64,000 nt of DNA from Candidatus Thermofonsia Clade 1 bacterium (GTDB taxonomy: Bacteria > Chloroflexota > Anaerolineae > Aggregatilineales > UBA2796), in contig PGTK01000002.1 in NCBI GenBank assembly GCA_002794705.1, positions 248,001 through 312,000 of the forward strand. The letters run 5' to 3'. Under the pieces are notes generated by a model. It searched no databases. It was not told where the DNA came from and was given only the letters and a program-made list of their open reading frames with translations. The position numbers and the translations under genes were made by a program. Shown here in pieces: positions 7,768 to 16,330 of the stretch. The stretch's first letter is position 1. Each line of letters begins with the position of its first letter.

Positions 7768-9885
7768 ATGGAATTCTTTGTAGAAAACGCACGATGGATC
7801 GCCTCAATCATTGCCATCGGCGGGTTGATCTTCGCGTTTCGTCAACGGGCTTGGGTCATGCAGCAAGACCCCGGCAACGAGACCATGCAGCGCATTGCGC
7901 GGGCTGTGCAGCAAGGCGCGGCAGCTTTCCTGCGCCGTGAGTACGTCTACGTGGCGATTTTCGTGGTGTTGGTCAGTGCGCTGCTGCTGGGCTTGAGCAG
8001 CGTACAGGATTTCAACCTGAGTCCATGGACCGTGGTCGCCTTTGTGAGCGGCGCGCTTGCTTCAGGCTTGGCGGGCTTCTTCGGAATGCAGATCGCAGTG
8101 CGTGCCAACAGCCGTACCACACAAGCCGCTTCCCAGAGCCTTGACGGCGGTTTGCGCGTTGCTTTTGCCAGCGGCTCGGTCATGGGGACAACAGTCGTCT
8201 CGTTAGCGCTGCTGGGCATTGGTCTTTTGATCGTTGTGCTGAGCGGCATCAAGGATAATCCGCAGGAGATGGCAGGCGCGCTGACGGGCTTCGGCTTCGG
8301 CGGGACGGCAATCGCCATTTTTGCGCGTGTGGGCGGCGGAATCTTCACCAAAGCAGCCGACGTAGGCGCTGACTTGGTCGGCAAGACTGAGGCGGGCATT
8401 CCAGAGGACGATCCGCGCAACCCAGCTGTGATCGCCGATAACGTGGGCGATAACGTGGGCGACGTGGCAGGCATGGGCTCAGACCTGTTTGAGAGCTATG
8501 CCAGCTCGATCATTGCAGCGATCTCATTAGCCGTGCTGAGCAGCGGCGTGGCAGTCAGCGAGGCAGGCTCAGCGCTCGGCATTGGCATTCCCCCAGAAAA
8601 ATCGGGCGCGGCGCAAGCGTATCCGCTCTTGATCGCGGCGCTCGGCTTGATCGTGAGCATTGGTAGCACGTTCCTTGTGCGCGCTCAAGAGGGCGCGACT
8701 CAGGGTCAGTTGCTGGGCAGTCTGCGGCGCGGCGTGTATTCGGCGAGCGCGATCATCGCCATCTTGATGATCGCTGTTGCGCTCTTGCTGGACTTGGGCA
8801 TTGGCGTGGCACTTGCGGCGATTGCAGGTCTGCTGGCAGGCGCGGGCATTGGTTTCTCAACCGAGTACTTCACTAGCGATAACTACCGTCCGACGCGCTA
8901 TTTGGCGGAAAGCTCAGAGGGCGGACCGGCAATTGTGATCATTCAGGGCATTGCGCTGGGCATGTTGAGCGTGGTGGTGCCGGCGCTGATCGTGATCGCA
9001 GCGACTTTGGTCGCCTATTCCTCAGCGGGCTTGTACGGCGTAGCCATTGCTGCCGTCGGAATGCTCTCAACATTGAGCATCACGCTCGCTACAGATGCCT
9101 ACGGACCGGTTGCCGATAACGCAGGCGGCATTGCTGAGATGTCGCACATGGGCAAGGAAGTCCGTGAGCGTACAGACGCCCTCGACTCGCTTGGCAACAC
9201 AACGGCAGCCGTCGGCAAGGGTTTTGCGATTGGCAGCGCGCTGATGACGGCGCTTGCGCTGATCGCTGCTTTTGTCAGCGTGACGGGCATTCGAGAGATC
9301 AACATCCTCGATCCGCGCCTGATCACGGGCTTCATTCTGGGCGGCATGTTGCCGTTGCTGTTCAGCGCCCAGACCATGACGGCAGTCGGTAAGGCGGCGC
9401 GTGGCGTGGTGGTCGAGGTGCGCCGCCAGTTCAAGGAGATTCCGGGCTTGATGGAGGGCAAGGCTGACCCTGACTATGCGCGCTGCGTGGCGATCAGCAC
9501 GGATAACGCCATTCGCCAGATGATCCTGCCCGGCACGCTGGCTGTAGCGATCCCTGTGCTGCTGATCTTGGGCGCACGTCTGGCACGCGGCACCGATCTT
9601 GAGCGCTTCCTAGGCGCTGAGACGGTTGTGGGCATGTTGATCGGCTCGCTCTTGGTGGCGTTCATGGTGGCAGTGCTGATGGCCAACGCCGGAGGCGCAT
9701 GGGATAACGCCAAAAAGTACATTGAGCGCGGCAACTTGGGCGGCAAAGGCTCAGCAGCGCACAAGGCAGCTGTGGTCGGTGATACAGTCGGCGATCCGTT
9801 CAAGGATACGTCCGGTCCGTCGCTGAATATCCTGCTCAAACTGTTGGCAATTGTCTCGTTGGTGATGGCGCCGCTGTTGCGCTAG
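7768..9885 (+). CDS. hppA: Membrane-bound ion-pumping pyrophosphatase
   Basis: Couples pyrophosphate hydrolysis to H+ or Na+ pumping across the membrane. 705 residues with about 16 hydrophobic helices. The substrate motif around residues 215-240 includes EDDPRNPAVIADNVGDNVGD. A second site reads EMSHMGKEVRERTDALD, and a third near the C terminus reads GDTVGDPFKDTSGPSLN. Near residue 476 the sequence is GNTTAAVGKG. Alanine here is the known mark of the K+-dependent class (the K+-independent class has lysine). The ATG at 7768 is preceded by CAGGAG 11 bases upstream. Sequence alone does not separate H+ from Na+ pumping. Confidence 0.95.
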   Translation: MEFFVENARWIASIIAIGGLIFAFRQRAWVMQQDPGNETMQRIARAVQQGAAAFLRREYVYVAIFVVLVSALLLGLSSVQDFNLSPWTVVAFVSGALASGLAGFFGMQIAVRANSRTTQAASQSLDGGLRVAFASGSVMGTTVVSLALLGIGLLIVVLSGIKDNPQEMAGALTGFGFGGTAIAIFARVGGGIFTKAADVGADLVGKTEAGIPEDDPRNPAVIADNVGDNVGDVAGMGSDLFESYASSIIAAISLAVLSSGVAVSEAGSALGIGIPPEKSGAAQAYPLLIAALGLIVSIGSTFLVRAQEGATQGQLLGSLRRGVYSASAIIAILMIAVALLLDLGIGVALAAIAGLLAGAGIGFSTEYFTSDNYRPTRYLAESSEGGPAIVIIQGIALGMLSVVVPALIVIAATLVAYSSAGLYGVAIAAVGMLSTLSITLATDAYGPVADNAGGIAEMSHMGKEVRERTDALDSLGNTTAAVGKGFAIGSALMTALALIAAFVSVTGIREINILDPRLITGFILGGMLPLLFSAQTMTAVGKAARGVVVEVRRQFKEIPGLMEGKADPDYARCVAISTDNAIRQMILPGTLAVAIPVLLILGARLARGTDLERFLGAETVVGMLIGSLLVAFMVAVLMANAGGAWDNAKKYIERGNLGGKGSAAHKAAVVGDTVGDPFKDTSGPSLNILLKLLAIVSLVMAPLLR

Positions 9886-9892
9886 TCAAAGT

Positions 9893-9919
9893 GCCTCACT
9901 GTCAAGCTGACAGTGAGGC
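9893..9919 (+). terminator. Hairpin downstream of hppA
   Basis: A perfect 12-base stem (GCCTCACTGTCA / TGACAGTGAGGC) with a three-base loop, starting 7 bases after the hppA stop. No T-tract follows, so it may slow or process the transcript rather than terminate it by itself. The next gene starts only 24 bases later. Confidence 0.5.
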
Positions 9920-9943
9920 GTATGCTTACGAACGGACGCGATC

Positions 9944-12109
9944 ATGGCGAATTCAGGGCTGGTGCAGGCGGAGAGCGCGTTGCTCTTCCGCAAGGTGTTC
10001 CTAGAGGGCATAGCTGGTAGCGGCAAGACGACCTACGCCGTGCAGCACATGCTGGCATGGCTTGAGAGCGGCGTTGATCCCTCGCGCCTGCTGATCATTG
10101 TGCCACAGATGCCTTCGGCGCGTCCGTATCAGCTGGCATTGCACGAATCGGCGTACAGCGGCGGGAGTCCCATCATCAAGACGTTCGCGGGCTTTGCCCG
10201 TGAGGCGGTTAGCGCCTACTGGACGGAAATTGCAGGCGCGCTGGGCGCCGATCCGAGCCGTGAGCCGATCTTCCTGAATATTGAGACGGCACAGTACTTC
10301 ATGGCGCGTTTTGCCTTGCCGCGCATCGAACACGGCGAGTTTGCCCTCAGCGATATGCGCGTGCCGCCGCCGCGCATCATCTCACAGGTCTTGGATAACC
10401 TGACTCGATCGGCGCTGCTGGGCGAGCCGATCGAAAATATCACTGAGCGGCTGAGCAAGGCGTGGGGCGAGCGCGACTCCAGCCGCCATGAGGTCTTTAA
10501 GCGCGCTAATGCCCTTGCAGCCGAGTTCAGAGCGCACTGCCTGCAAAATAACCTGCTAGATTTCTCACTAATTGTTGAGGCGTTTCAGCGCTACATCCGC
10601 CCTGATCCCGCTTTTCAAGAGTTCATTCAAACGCGCTTTGACTTCCTCCTAGCGGAGAATATCGAAGAAGACCTGCCTGCCACGCACGACCTTTTGGCGA
10701 TGTGCCTGCCCTATGTGCAGGGCGCGCTCCTGCTCTACGACGCCGACGGCGGCTTCCGCACTTTCTTGGGCGCCGATCCTGAGAGCGCCTACGAATTGCT
10801 CGGACTGTGCGACGATCATCTTGTCATGCCGCACTCGCACGTTATGTCTGAGGATGTAACGGCGCTCTCAGCCGCCTTCAATCGCCTGCTCAGCCCGCGC
10901 TACCAGCCTGAGTTAGCGCAAGGCGGCAGCTGGCGAGCGGCTGTTTCAATCATTTCCAAACGTTTCTATCCGCAGATGATCGAGGATGTAGCCGATAAGG
11001 TCGCTGCATTGGTCTCGGCGGGCGTGCCGCCGCGCCAAATTGCTATTGTGGCACCTTTTCTGAACGACTCGCTGCGTTTCTCGCTCACTTACGCGCTGCG
11101 GCAGCGCGAACAGCTCTACGGCATACGCCTGCCCGTGCTGACTCATCGCCCCTCGCGTGCTTTGCTGGATGAGCCGATCACACGCGCCCTGCTCACGCTG
11201 ACCCTGATCGCGCATCCCGACTGGATAGACGGCAGAGAGATCATTGCGCCGCCCCACAACGACGTAGCAAATGCCCTCGCGCTGTGCATCAGCGAACTCG
11301 ATCCGTTGCGCGCCTCGCTCTTGGCAGAGATCGTCTATCGCGCCAAACGCGATGAAAGCAACATCACGCGCCCTGCCCTGAGCGCCTTTGCCAAGATGGA
11401 GCCTGAAAAACAGACGCGCATCGGACATCGCATCGGAGCGCGCTATGATGCCCTGCGCGAATGGCTAGAGAGCTACCGTGCGCGCCTCGATCACGGCGAT
11501 TCGGTGCCGCTCGATCACTTTTTGCGCCTGCTGTTCAGCGAAAAGCTCTCGCACAAGGGCTACGGCTTGCATCGGAATCTCGAAGGGGCGCGTGTGGCGG
11601 CACAGCTGATCGACTCTGTGCAGAATTTCCGCCAAACGCTCTACGCTGACCATGAAGGCGATTGGTCAGGGCTTGGGCGCGAGTATTTGCGCATGGTCTC
11701 GCAACGCCTTCTGCCCGCGCTGCATGCCCAGAGCTGGCAGGATGAGGCGGCAGAGGCGATCCTGATCATGCCCGCGAACACCTTCCTGTTGCGTAACCGC
11801 CCTGTGGACTACCAATTCTGGCTAGATGTCGGCAGCAGCGGCTGGTTTGTCCGCCTTGAGCAGCCCCTGACTCATCCTTATGTGCTGCGCCGCGAATATT
11901 TGCCTGATGAGGTCTGGACGGATGAGGATGAGGCGACTGCTGAAGATGCTGCGCTCTATCGCACGGTCATTGGCTTGACGCGCCGTTGCCGTAAGCACAT
12001 CTATGTGGAAATTGCTGAGCTGGGCGAGAGCGGCTTTGAACAAGAGGGCAAACTTCTGCGCGCTCTGCAGCGCCTGTCAAGCGCAAATGTAGAGAGTGAG
12101 GCATCCTGA
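9944..12109 (+). CDS. UvrD/AddB-like protein with Walker A but degenerate Walker B
   Basis: 721 residues, co-transcribed with the UvrD-type helicase that follows (TGATG junction). An N-terminal Walker A (GIAGSGKTTY, residues 22-31) is intact. The place where UvrD proteins carry DExxQD reads LLAENIEEDLPATH (about residues 233-247), without the acidic DE pair in normal context. The C-terminal part has LDVGSSGWFVRLEQPLTHPYV. I recall similar segments in cyanobacterial and Chloroflexi proteins called recombinase or helicase family. No PD-(D/E)xK nuclease motif or iron-sulfur cysteines are evident. A RecC/AddB-like partner role in DNA end processing is inference. Confidence 0.65.
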   Translation: MANSGLVQAESALLFRKVFLEGIAGSGKTTYAVQHMLAWLESGVDPSRLLIIVPQMPSARPYQLALHESAYSGGSPIIKTFAGFAREAVSAYWTEIAGALGADPSREPIFLNIETAQYFMARFALPRIEHGEFALSDMRVPPPRIISQVLDNLTRSALLGEPIENITERLSKAWGERDSSRHEVFKRANALAAEFRAHCLQNNLLDFSLIVEAFQRYIRPDPAFQEFIQTRFDFLLAENIEEDLPATHDLLAMCLPYVQGALLLYDADGGFRTFLGADPESAYELLGLCDDHLVMPHSHVMSEDVTALSAAFNRLLSPRYQPELAQGGSWRAAVSIISKRFYPQMIEDVADKVAALVSAGVPPRQIAIVAPFLNDSLRFSLTYALRQREQLYGIRLPVLTHRPSRALLDEPITRALLTLTLIAHPDWIDGREIIAPPHNDVANALALCISELDPLRASLLAEIVYRAKRDESNITRPALSAFAKMEPEKQTRIGHRIGARYDALREWLESYRARLDHGDSVPLDHFLRLLFSEKLSHKGYGLHRNLEGARVAAQLIDSVQNFRQTLYADHEGDWSGLGREYLRMVSQRLLPALHAQSWQDEAAEAILIMPANTFLLRNRPVDYQFWLDVGSSGWFVRLEQPLTHPYVLRREYLPDEVWTDEDEATAEDAALYRTVIGLTRRCRKHIYVEIAELGESGFEQEGKLLRALQRLSSANVESEAS

Positions 12110-14415
12110 TGAGCGACGCAACATTCCGCGCTGAACAAGAGGCGATTCTGCGCTATAGCGGCGGCAAAATGGGCATTGAGGCAGTGCCGGGCAGCGGCAA
12201 GACCTACACTCTTGCGCACCTTGCCGCCCGACTCGTCCTGCGCCTTGTGCGCGAGGGTCGCCCGAACGATAGCCGCGAGGTGTTGGTCGTTACTTTTGCG
12301 AATGCGGCAGCCAATAGCATCCGCAGGAAAATCAAGGCACAGCTTGAGGCGGCAGGCATAGCACTTGGCACGTTTGGCTATCGCGTACGCACGCTGCACG
12401 GCTTAGCCCATGACATTGTGCGTGAGCGCCCTAGCTTGGCGGGCTTGGCAGAAAATTTCAAGATCGTAGATGAGCGCGCTGCACAGGATATCCGTGAGGA
12501 GGTGGTGACGGCGTGGCTGAAAGGCAACGGATTTGACATCTTCAGAGGCTATTTGGATGCTGAATGGCGCGAAAATCGAGGCAATTTTGCCTATCTCAGC
12601 AATAATAAGTTGCCCGATCTGGCGCAAAGCCTCGCGGAGCAGTTCATTCGTCGAGCGAAGGATTATCGTCTGACTCCGCAAGCGATCCGTGCCAAGCTCG
12701 ATCAGCTGCCCGAATCCGAGTTGCCGCTTGTGCGCTTTGGCTGCGCCATCTATGAGAATTATCGGCGGGCGCTGAGCTATCGCGGCGTGGTGGACTTCGA
12801 CGATCTGGTCATGTTGGCGTTGCACGCCCTAGAGCAAGACACCGCTTTCCTAGAGCGGCAACAGGCGCGCTACGTCTACATTTTGGAGGATGAAGCGCAA
12901 GATAGCAGCAAGCTGCAGCAGGACTTACTGGGCTTGCTCTCAGCGCACGGCAACTGGGTGCGCGTTGGCGATCCGAATCAGGCGATCAACACAACGTTCA
13001 CCACTGCCGATCCCAAGTATCTGCGCGCCTTCCTCGCCCGTTCCGATGTAGAGCGGCGCACCTTGAGCCTCTCAGGGCGTTCGGCACAGCCGATCATTGA
13101 CCTCGCCAATTATCTGGTTGAATGGACGCGCACGCAGAGCGTGAATCCCGCCCTGCGCGAGACTTTCTCAGCTGCTCAAATTGTGCCGACTTCGCCCAAC
13201 GATCCACAGCCTAATCCGCCTGTCGCTGAGGCGCGCCTGAAAATTGCCCATAGTGTGGGCAAGAGCTATTCGCCTGAGGATGAGATCAAAATGGTAGCCG
13301 AGTCATTGGCGAGATGGCTGTCCGATAACTCTGATCGGACGGTCGCAGCGCTAGTGCCAGAGAATCAGCACGGCTTCAAATTAGCAGAGCATCTACGCGC
13401 ACTCGGTGTGCAATATGAGGAGCTCCTGAGCAGCACCTCTTCCACGCGCCAAACTGCCAAGCGCCTTGAGCTGGTCTTGCGTTACCTTGCCAAGCCAACT
13501 AGCCCGCAGAGCGCTTCGCTGCTCGCTGAACTTTACCGTGAGGTCTGGTGGCAGTGGCACCTAGGCGGAGAGCTGGGCGCTGAGGGCGAGGCGTGGCAAG
13601 CTGAGCTGCGCAAGCGCTTTGAGAAGCTCAAACATCTTGAGCGCTTTCTGTTTCCGGAGGCGGGCGTCCTGCTGACCGAGACGCTTGAAATCCCTGAATC
13701 TGAGGAACTTGAGCCGCTCTACCTCGATCTGGAGGCATTCCGCGAGACCGTGCAGCGCTGGCTGTACGCTGCACACTTGCCGATTGATCAGCTGGTGCTG
13801 ACCGTTGGGCAGGATATCTTCAAAACCGACTCCGAGATCGCGCTGGGCTACAAATTCGCCCAACTCCTGCGCACCTACGCCGATCAAACGCCGACGGCGC
13901 GCCTGAGTGAGTTCGCTGCTGAGCTAAAGCGCATTAGCGCCAATGAGCGCCGCTTCATCGGCTTTGATCGGGAGGAAACGGGCTATGAGCCGAAAGCAGG
14001 CGTAGTGACCGTCGCCACCATGCACGCTGCCAAAGGTCTGGAGTGGGATCGCGTCTATCTGCTCTCGGTTAACAACTACAGCTTTCCCTTCGGACTGCCC
14101 CAAGAGCGCTATCTTGATGAACGGTACTACCTGCGCGACTCGCTCAATCTGAGCGCCGAGATTCGGGCGCAATTAGAGAGCCTGATCGCAGATTCGGCGT
14201 ATAGCGAAGGCGATGCCTCAGCCCAAGCGCGCCTAGACTACGCTGCAGAGCGCCTGCGCCTGCTTTACGTGGGCATTACACGCGCCAAGCGCGAGCTGAT
14301 GATCAGCTGGAACAACGGACGTTTCAGTCAAAATCCTGATCAGCAGCAACAGCCTGCCCAAGCATTTCTAGCGCTCTACGATTTCTGGCAAGCCTCAAGA
14401 ACAGCGACTTCCTAA
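12109..14415 (+). CDS. UvrD/PcrA-type superfamily 1 DNA helicase
   Basis: 768 residues with the SF1A set in order: Walker A AVPGSGKTYT (about residues 25-34), motif II in ILEDEAQDSS (about 257-266), motif III region VGDPNQAIN, motif V TMHAAKGLEWDRV (about 637) and motif VI YVGITRAKRE (about 720). It would unwind DNA 3' to 5' by ATP hydrolysis. Its ATG shares one base with the stop of the preceding gene, so the two are probably made in fixed ratio and may work as one complex. The stop overlaps the convergent aldolase gene by four bases. Confidence 0.88.
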   Translation: MSDATFRAEQEAILRYSGGKMGIEAVPGSGKTYTLAHLAARLVLRLVREGRPNDSREVLVVTFANAAANSIRRKIKAQLEAAGIALGTFGYRVRTLHGLAHDIVRERPSLAGLAENFKIVDERAAQDIREEVVTAWLKGNGFDIFRGYLDAEWRENRGNFAYLSNNKLPDLAQSLAEQFIRRAKDYRLTPQAIRAKLDQLPESELPLVRFGCAIYENYRRALSYRGVVDFDDLVMLALHALEQDTAFLERQQARYVYILEDEAQDSSKLQQDLLGLLSAHGNWVRVGDPNQAINTTFTTADPKYLRAFLARSDVERRTLSLSGRSAQPIIDLANYLVEWTRTQSVNPALRETFSAAQIVPTSPNDPQPNPPVAEARLKIAHSVGKSYSPEDEIKMVAESLARWLSDNSDRTVAALVPENQHGFKLAEHLRALGVQYEELLSSTSSTRQTAKRLELVLRYLAKPTSPQSASLLAELYREVWWQWHLGGELGAEGEAWQAELRKRFEKLKHLERFLFPEAGVLLTETLEIPESEELEPLYLDLEAFRETVQRWLYAAHLPIDQLVLTVGQDIFKTDSEIALGYKFAQLLRTYADQTPTARLSEFAAELKRISANERRFIGFDREETGYEPKAGVVTVATMHAAKGLEWDRVYLLSVNNYSFPFGLPQERYLDERYYLRDSLNLSAEIRAQLESLIADSAYSEGDASAQARLDYAAERLRLLYVGITRAKRELMISWNNGRFSQNPDQQQQPAQAFLALYDFWQASRTATS

Positions 14416-15170
14416 GGCTTGAGCGCCTTTGTGATTGCCTTTGCAGCGCCGCCCAACAGATTCGTGTCATTGCCGACGGTCAGGAAGCGGAAGCCCTTGC
14501 TCAACATCTGCTGGGCATACTCAGGCGTGCGCGCATGAAGGCAGACAATCTTATCATGCGCCTTAGCAGCGGCAAGAATGCGATCTACTGCCTCAAAAAA
14601 CTTCGGATCGCTCGGCTCAGTGGCAGGCGGCAAGCCAAGCGCTATGCTCAAATCCGCCGGACCGATGTACAAGCCGTCTAGATCGGGCGCCGCGGCGATA
14701 TCTTCCACATTCGCTAAGCCCTGCAAGGTCTCGATCATGGCGAAAGTCACAATTTGGCTATTCGCGCTCTGGAAGTAGTCTTCGCCATGGCACAGCGCAG
14801 CGCGCATCGGACCGTAGCTGCGGAAGCCATAGGGCGGATAGCGACACGCGCCTACAAATGCCGCTGCCTCAGCGCGGCTGTTGATCAGCGGGCAGATCAC
14901 GCCCAGCGCGCCCGCGTCCAAGACGCGCATGATCAGCGCAGGATCGTTGCCCCAGACGCGCACCAACGGCACGGCGCTCGTATTGCCGATTGCCTGCAAC
15001 ATGGCGAACGCCGTCTCGTAGTCCATGAAGCCGTGCTGCATGTCAATGGTCACAGCGTCGTAGCCGCTGCTTGCCATGATCTCAGCTGTCCATGTGCTGG
15101 GGATGCTCAGCCAGCCGTTGATCAGCACGTCGCCGCGCTCCCAGAGCGCCCTCAGTGGATTGATGAACAT
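14412..15170 (-). CDS. HpcH/HpaI-family aldolase
   Basis: 252 residues, a TIM-barrel class II aldolase family that cleaves or forms hydroxy-keto acids with a divalent metal. Recognisable stretches are YDAVTIDMQHG near the N terminus, the YPPYGFRSYGP loop, the metal-binding glutamate in FAMIETLQGL and the aspartate in LDGLYIGPADLSIALG. The exact substrate (HpaI-type heptenedioate, 2-dehydro-3-deoxyglucarate or similar) cannot be read from sequence. It stands alone, divergent from the peroxiredoxin gene and convergent with the helicase. Confidence 0.88.
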   Translation of the reverse strand: MFINPLRALWERGDVLINGWLSIPSTWTAEIMASSGYDAVTIDMQHGFMDYETAFAMLQAIGNTSAVPLVRVWGNDPALIMRVLDAGALGVICPLINSRAEAAAFVGACRYPPYGFRSYGPMRAALCHGEDYFQSANSQIVTFAMIETLQGLANVEDIAAAPDLDGLYIGPADLSIALGLPPATEPSDPKFFEAVDRILAAAKAHDKIVCLHARTPEYAQQMLSKGFRFLTVGNDTNLLGGAAKAITKALKP

Positions 15171-15248
15171 TTTTTCAGCCTTTCATTTGGCAAAACGCGC
15201 CACTTGCCCTATGTTTGGATGAAGTACATCTGAAAAATGGAGAGACCC

Positions 15249-15728
15249 GTGACGATCTCAAGCGCTGAACCAGTAGTTGGCGCCGCGATTGGCAACCGTG
15301 CGCCCGATTTTACCCTATGTGACCAAAATGAGCAGCCCGTGCGCCTCCATGACCTCTTGGGCAAAGGTCCGATTGTGCTGTTCTTCTATCCAAAGGCGCA
15401 TTCGCCCGTCTGCACAGCGGAGGCGTGCGCTTTCCGCGATGCCTACACTGCCTTCAGTCAGCTGGGCGTGACCGTGATCGGAATCAGCGACGATCCGCCC
15501 GCTGTGCAGCGCAAATTCGCAGAGCGTTACCGCTTGCCCTACATCCTGCTCAGCGATGAGCGCGGCAAGGTGCATAAGCTCTACGATGCGCGCACGGCTC
15601 TCGGTCTGCTGAACAACCGCGTCACCTTCATCCTAGATCGTCATGGCATCATCCGTCACCGCTTTGCCGACATGCTCAACGGCGCTAAGCATGTGGAAGA
15701 GGCGCTCGCAGTCCTCAAAACGCTCTAG
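15249..15728 (+). CDS. Peroxiredoxin of the PrxQ/BCP type
   Basis: Thiol peroxidase of about 159 residues. The active site reads YPKAHSPVCTAEACAF: peroxidatic Cys55 and, five residues on, resolving Cys60, the spacing of PrxQ/BCP. The usual active-site threonine is serine (Ser52). The conserved downstream region PYILLSDERGKVHKLYD fits the family. I chose the GTG at 15249 because GGAGAG lies just upstream. An ATG at 15237 is in frame but has no ribosome site. It probably protects the cytoplasm against peroxides. Confidence 0.88.
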   Translation: MTISSAEPVVGAAIGNRAPDFTLCDQNEQPVRLHDLLGKGPIVLFFYPKAHSPVCTAEACAFRDAYTAFSQLGVTVIGISDDPPAVQRKFAERYRLPYILLSDERGKVHKLYDARTALGLLNNRVTFILDRHGIIRHRFADMLNGAKHVEEALAVLKTL

Positions 15729-15736
15729 CGCGGCTT

Positions 15737-15766
15737 TTGACAAAGCGCGCCTAGCCGTGCCACAAT
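15737..15766 (+). promoter_or_regulatory. Probable promoter of the CopD-like gene
   Basis: TTGACA (15737-15742), 18-base spacer, CACAAT (15761-15766) with TGC directly before it. It lies between the peroxiredoxin stop and the next start. Confidence 0.5.
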
Positions 15767-15800
15767 CTGCTGAAAGTGTCGGCTAGGCTAGGTGCGCGCA

Positions 15801-16319
15801 ATGGTCACTGACTGGCTGCTGACGATCAGCCTGTTCTTTCACCTCATCGCCACAGTTGCATGGCTGGGCGGCTTGACGCTGCTCTCGCTCGTCATCATGC
15901 CGAACGCACGCGCTCTCTTGGCGCGCAGCGAAGGCACTTCGGCATTGCTGAGCCTGCTAGATAAGCTGCGCAAGCGCTTTCAGGTGATCGCTAACCTGAG
16001 TCTGCTGGTCTTGCTGGTCACAGGCTTGTATCAGATGAGCGCCAGTCCGTTTTACACGGGCTTTCTGCAGTTCGATAATGACTGGTCGCGGGCGATGCTG
16101 GTCAAGCACATCGCCGTGATCGGTATGATCGGTGTGGGCGCGCTGATGCAGTTCGGGGTCTTGCCCGCCTTAGAGCGCGCCTCGCTTTTAGCGGCGCACG
16201 GCAAGGATAGCGGCGAAGTAGAGCGCCTGCGGCTGCGCGAGCAGCGCCTCACGACGCTCAACTTAGTCTTGGGCGGAGTCACGCTTGCTTGCACGGCAGT
16301 TGCCACTGCCATTCGCTGA
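15801..16319 (+). CDS. CopD-like four-helix membrane protein
   Basis: 172 residues with four hydrophobic helices. The first contains FFHLIATVAWLGG, resembling the CopD/DUF2269-type membrane domain with a conserved histidine and WxGG. Another histidine lies in MLVKHIAVIGM. Such proteins are linked to copper or heme handling in membranes, but many have no proven role. The ATG at 15801 has AGGTG 7 bases upstream. A GTG at 15792 is less likely. It is followed 11 bases later by the M1-type peptidase gene and is probably co-transcribed. Confidence 0.65.
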   Translation: MVTDWLLTISLFFHLIATVAWLGGLTLLSLVIMPNARALLARSEGTSALLSLLDKLRKRFQVIANLSLLVLLVTGLYQMSASPFYTGFLQFDNDWSRAMLVKHIAVIGMIGVGALMQFGVLPALERASLLAAHGKDSGEVERLRLREQRLTTLNLVLGGVTLACTAVATAIR

Positions 16320-16330
16320 GGAGCTTTCGC

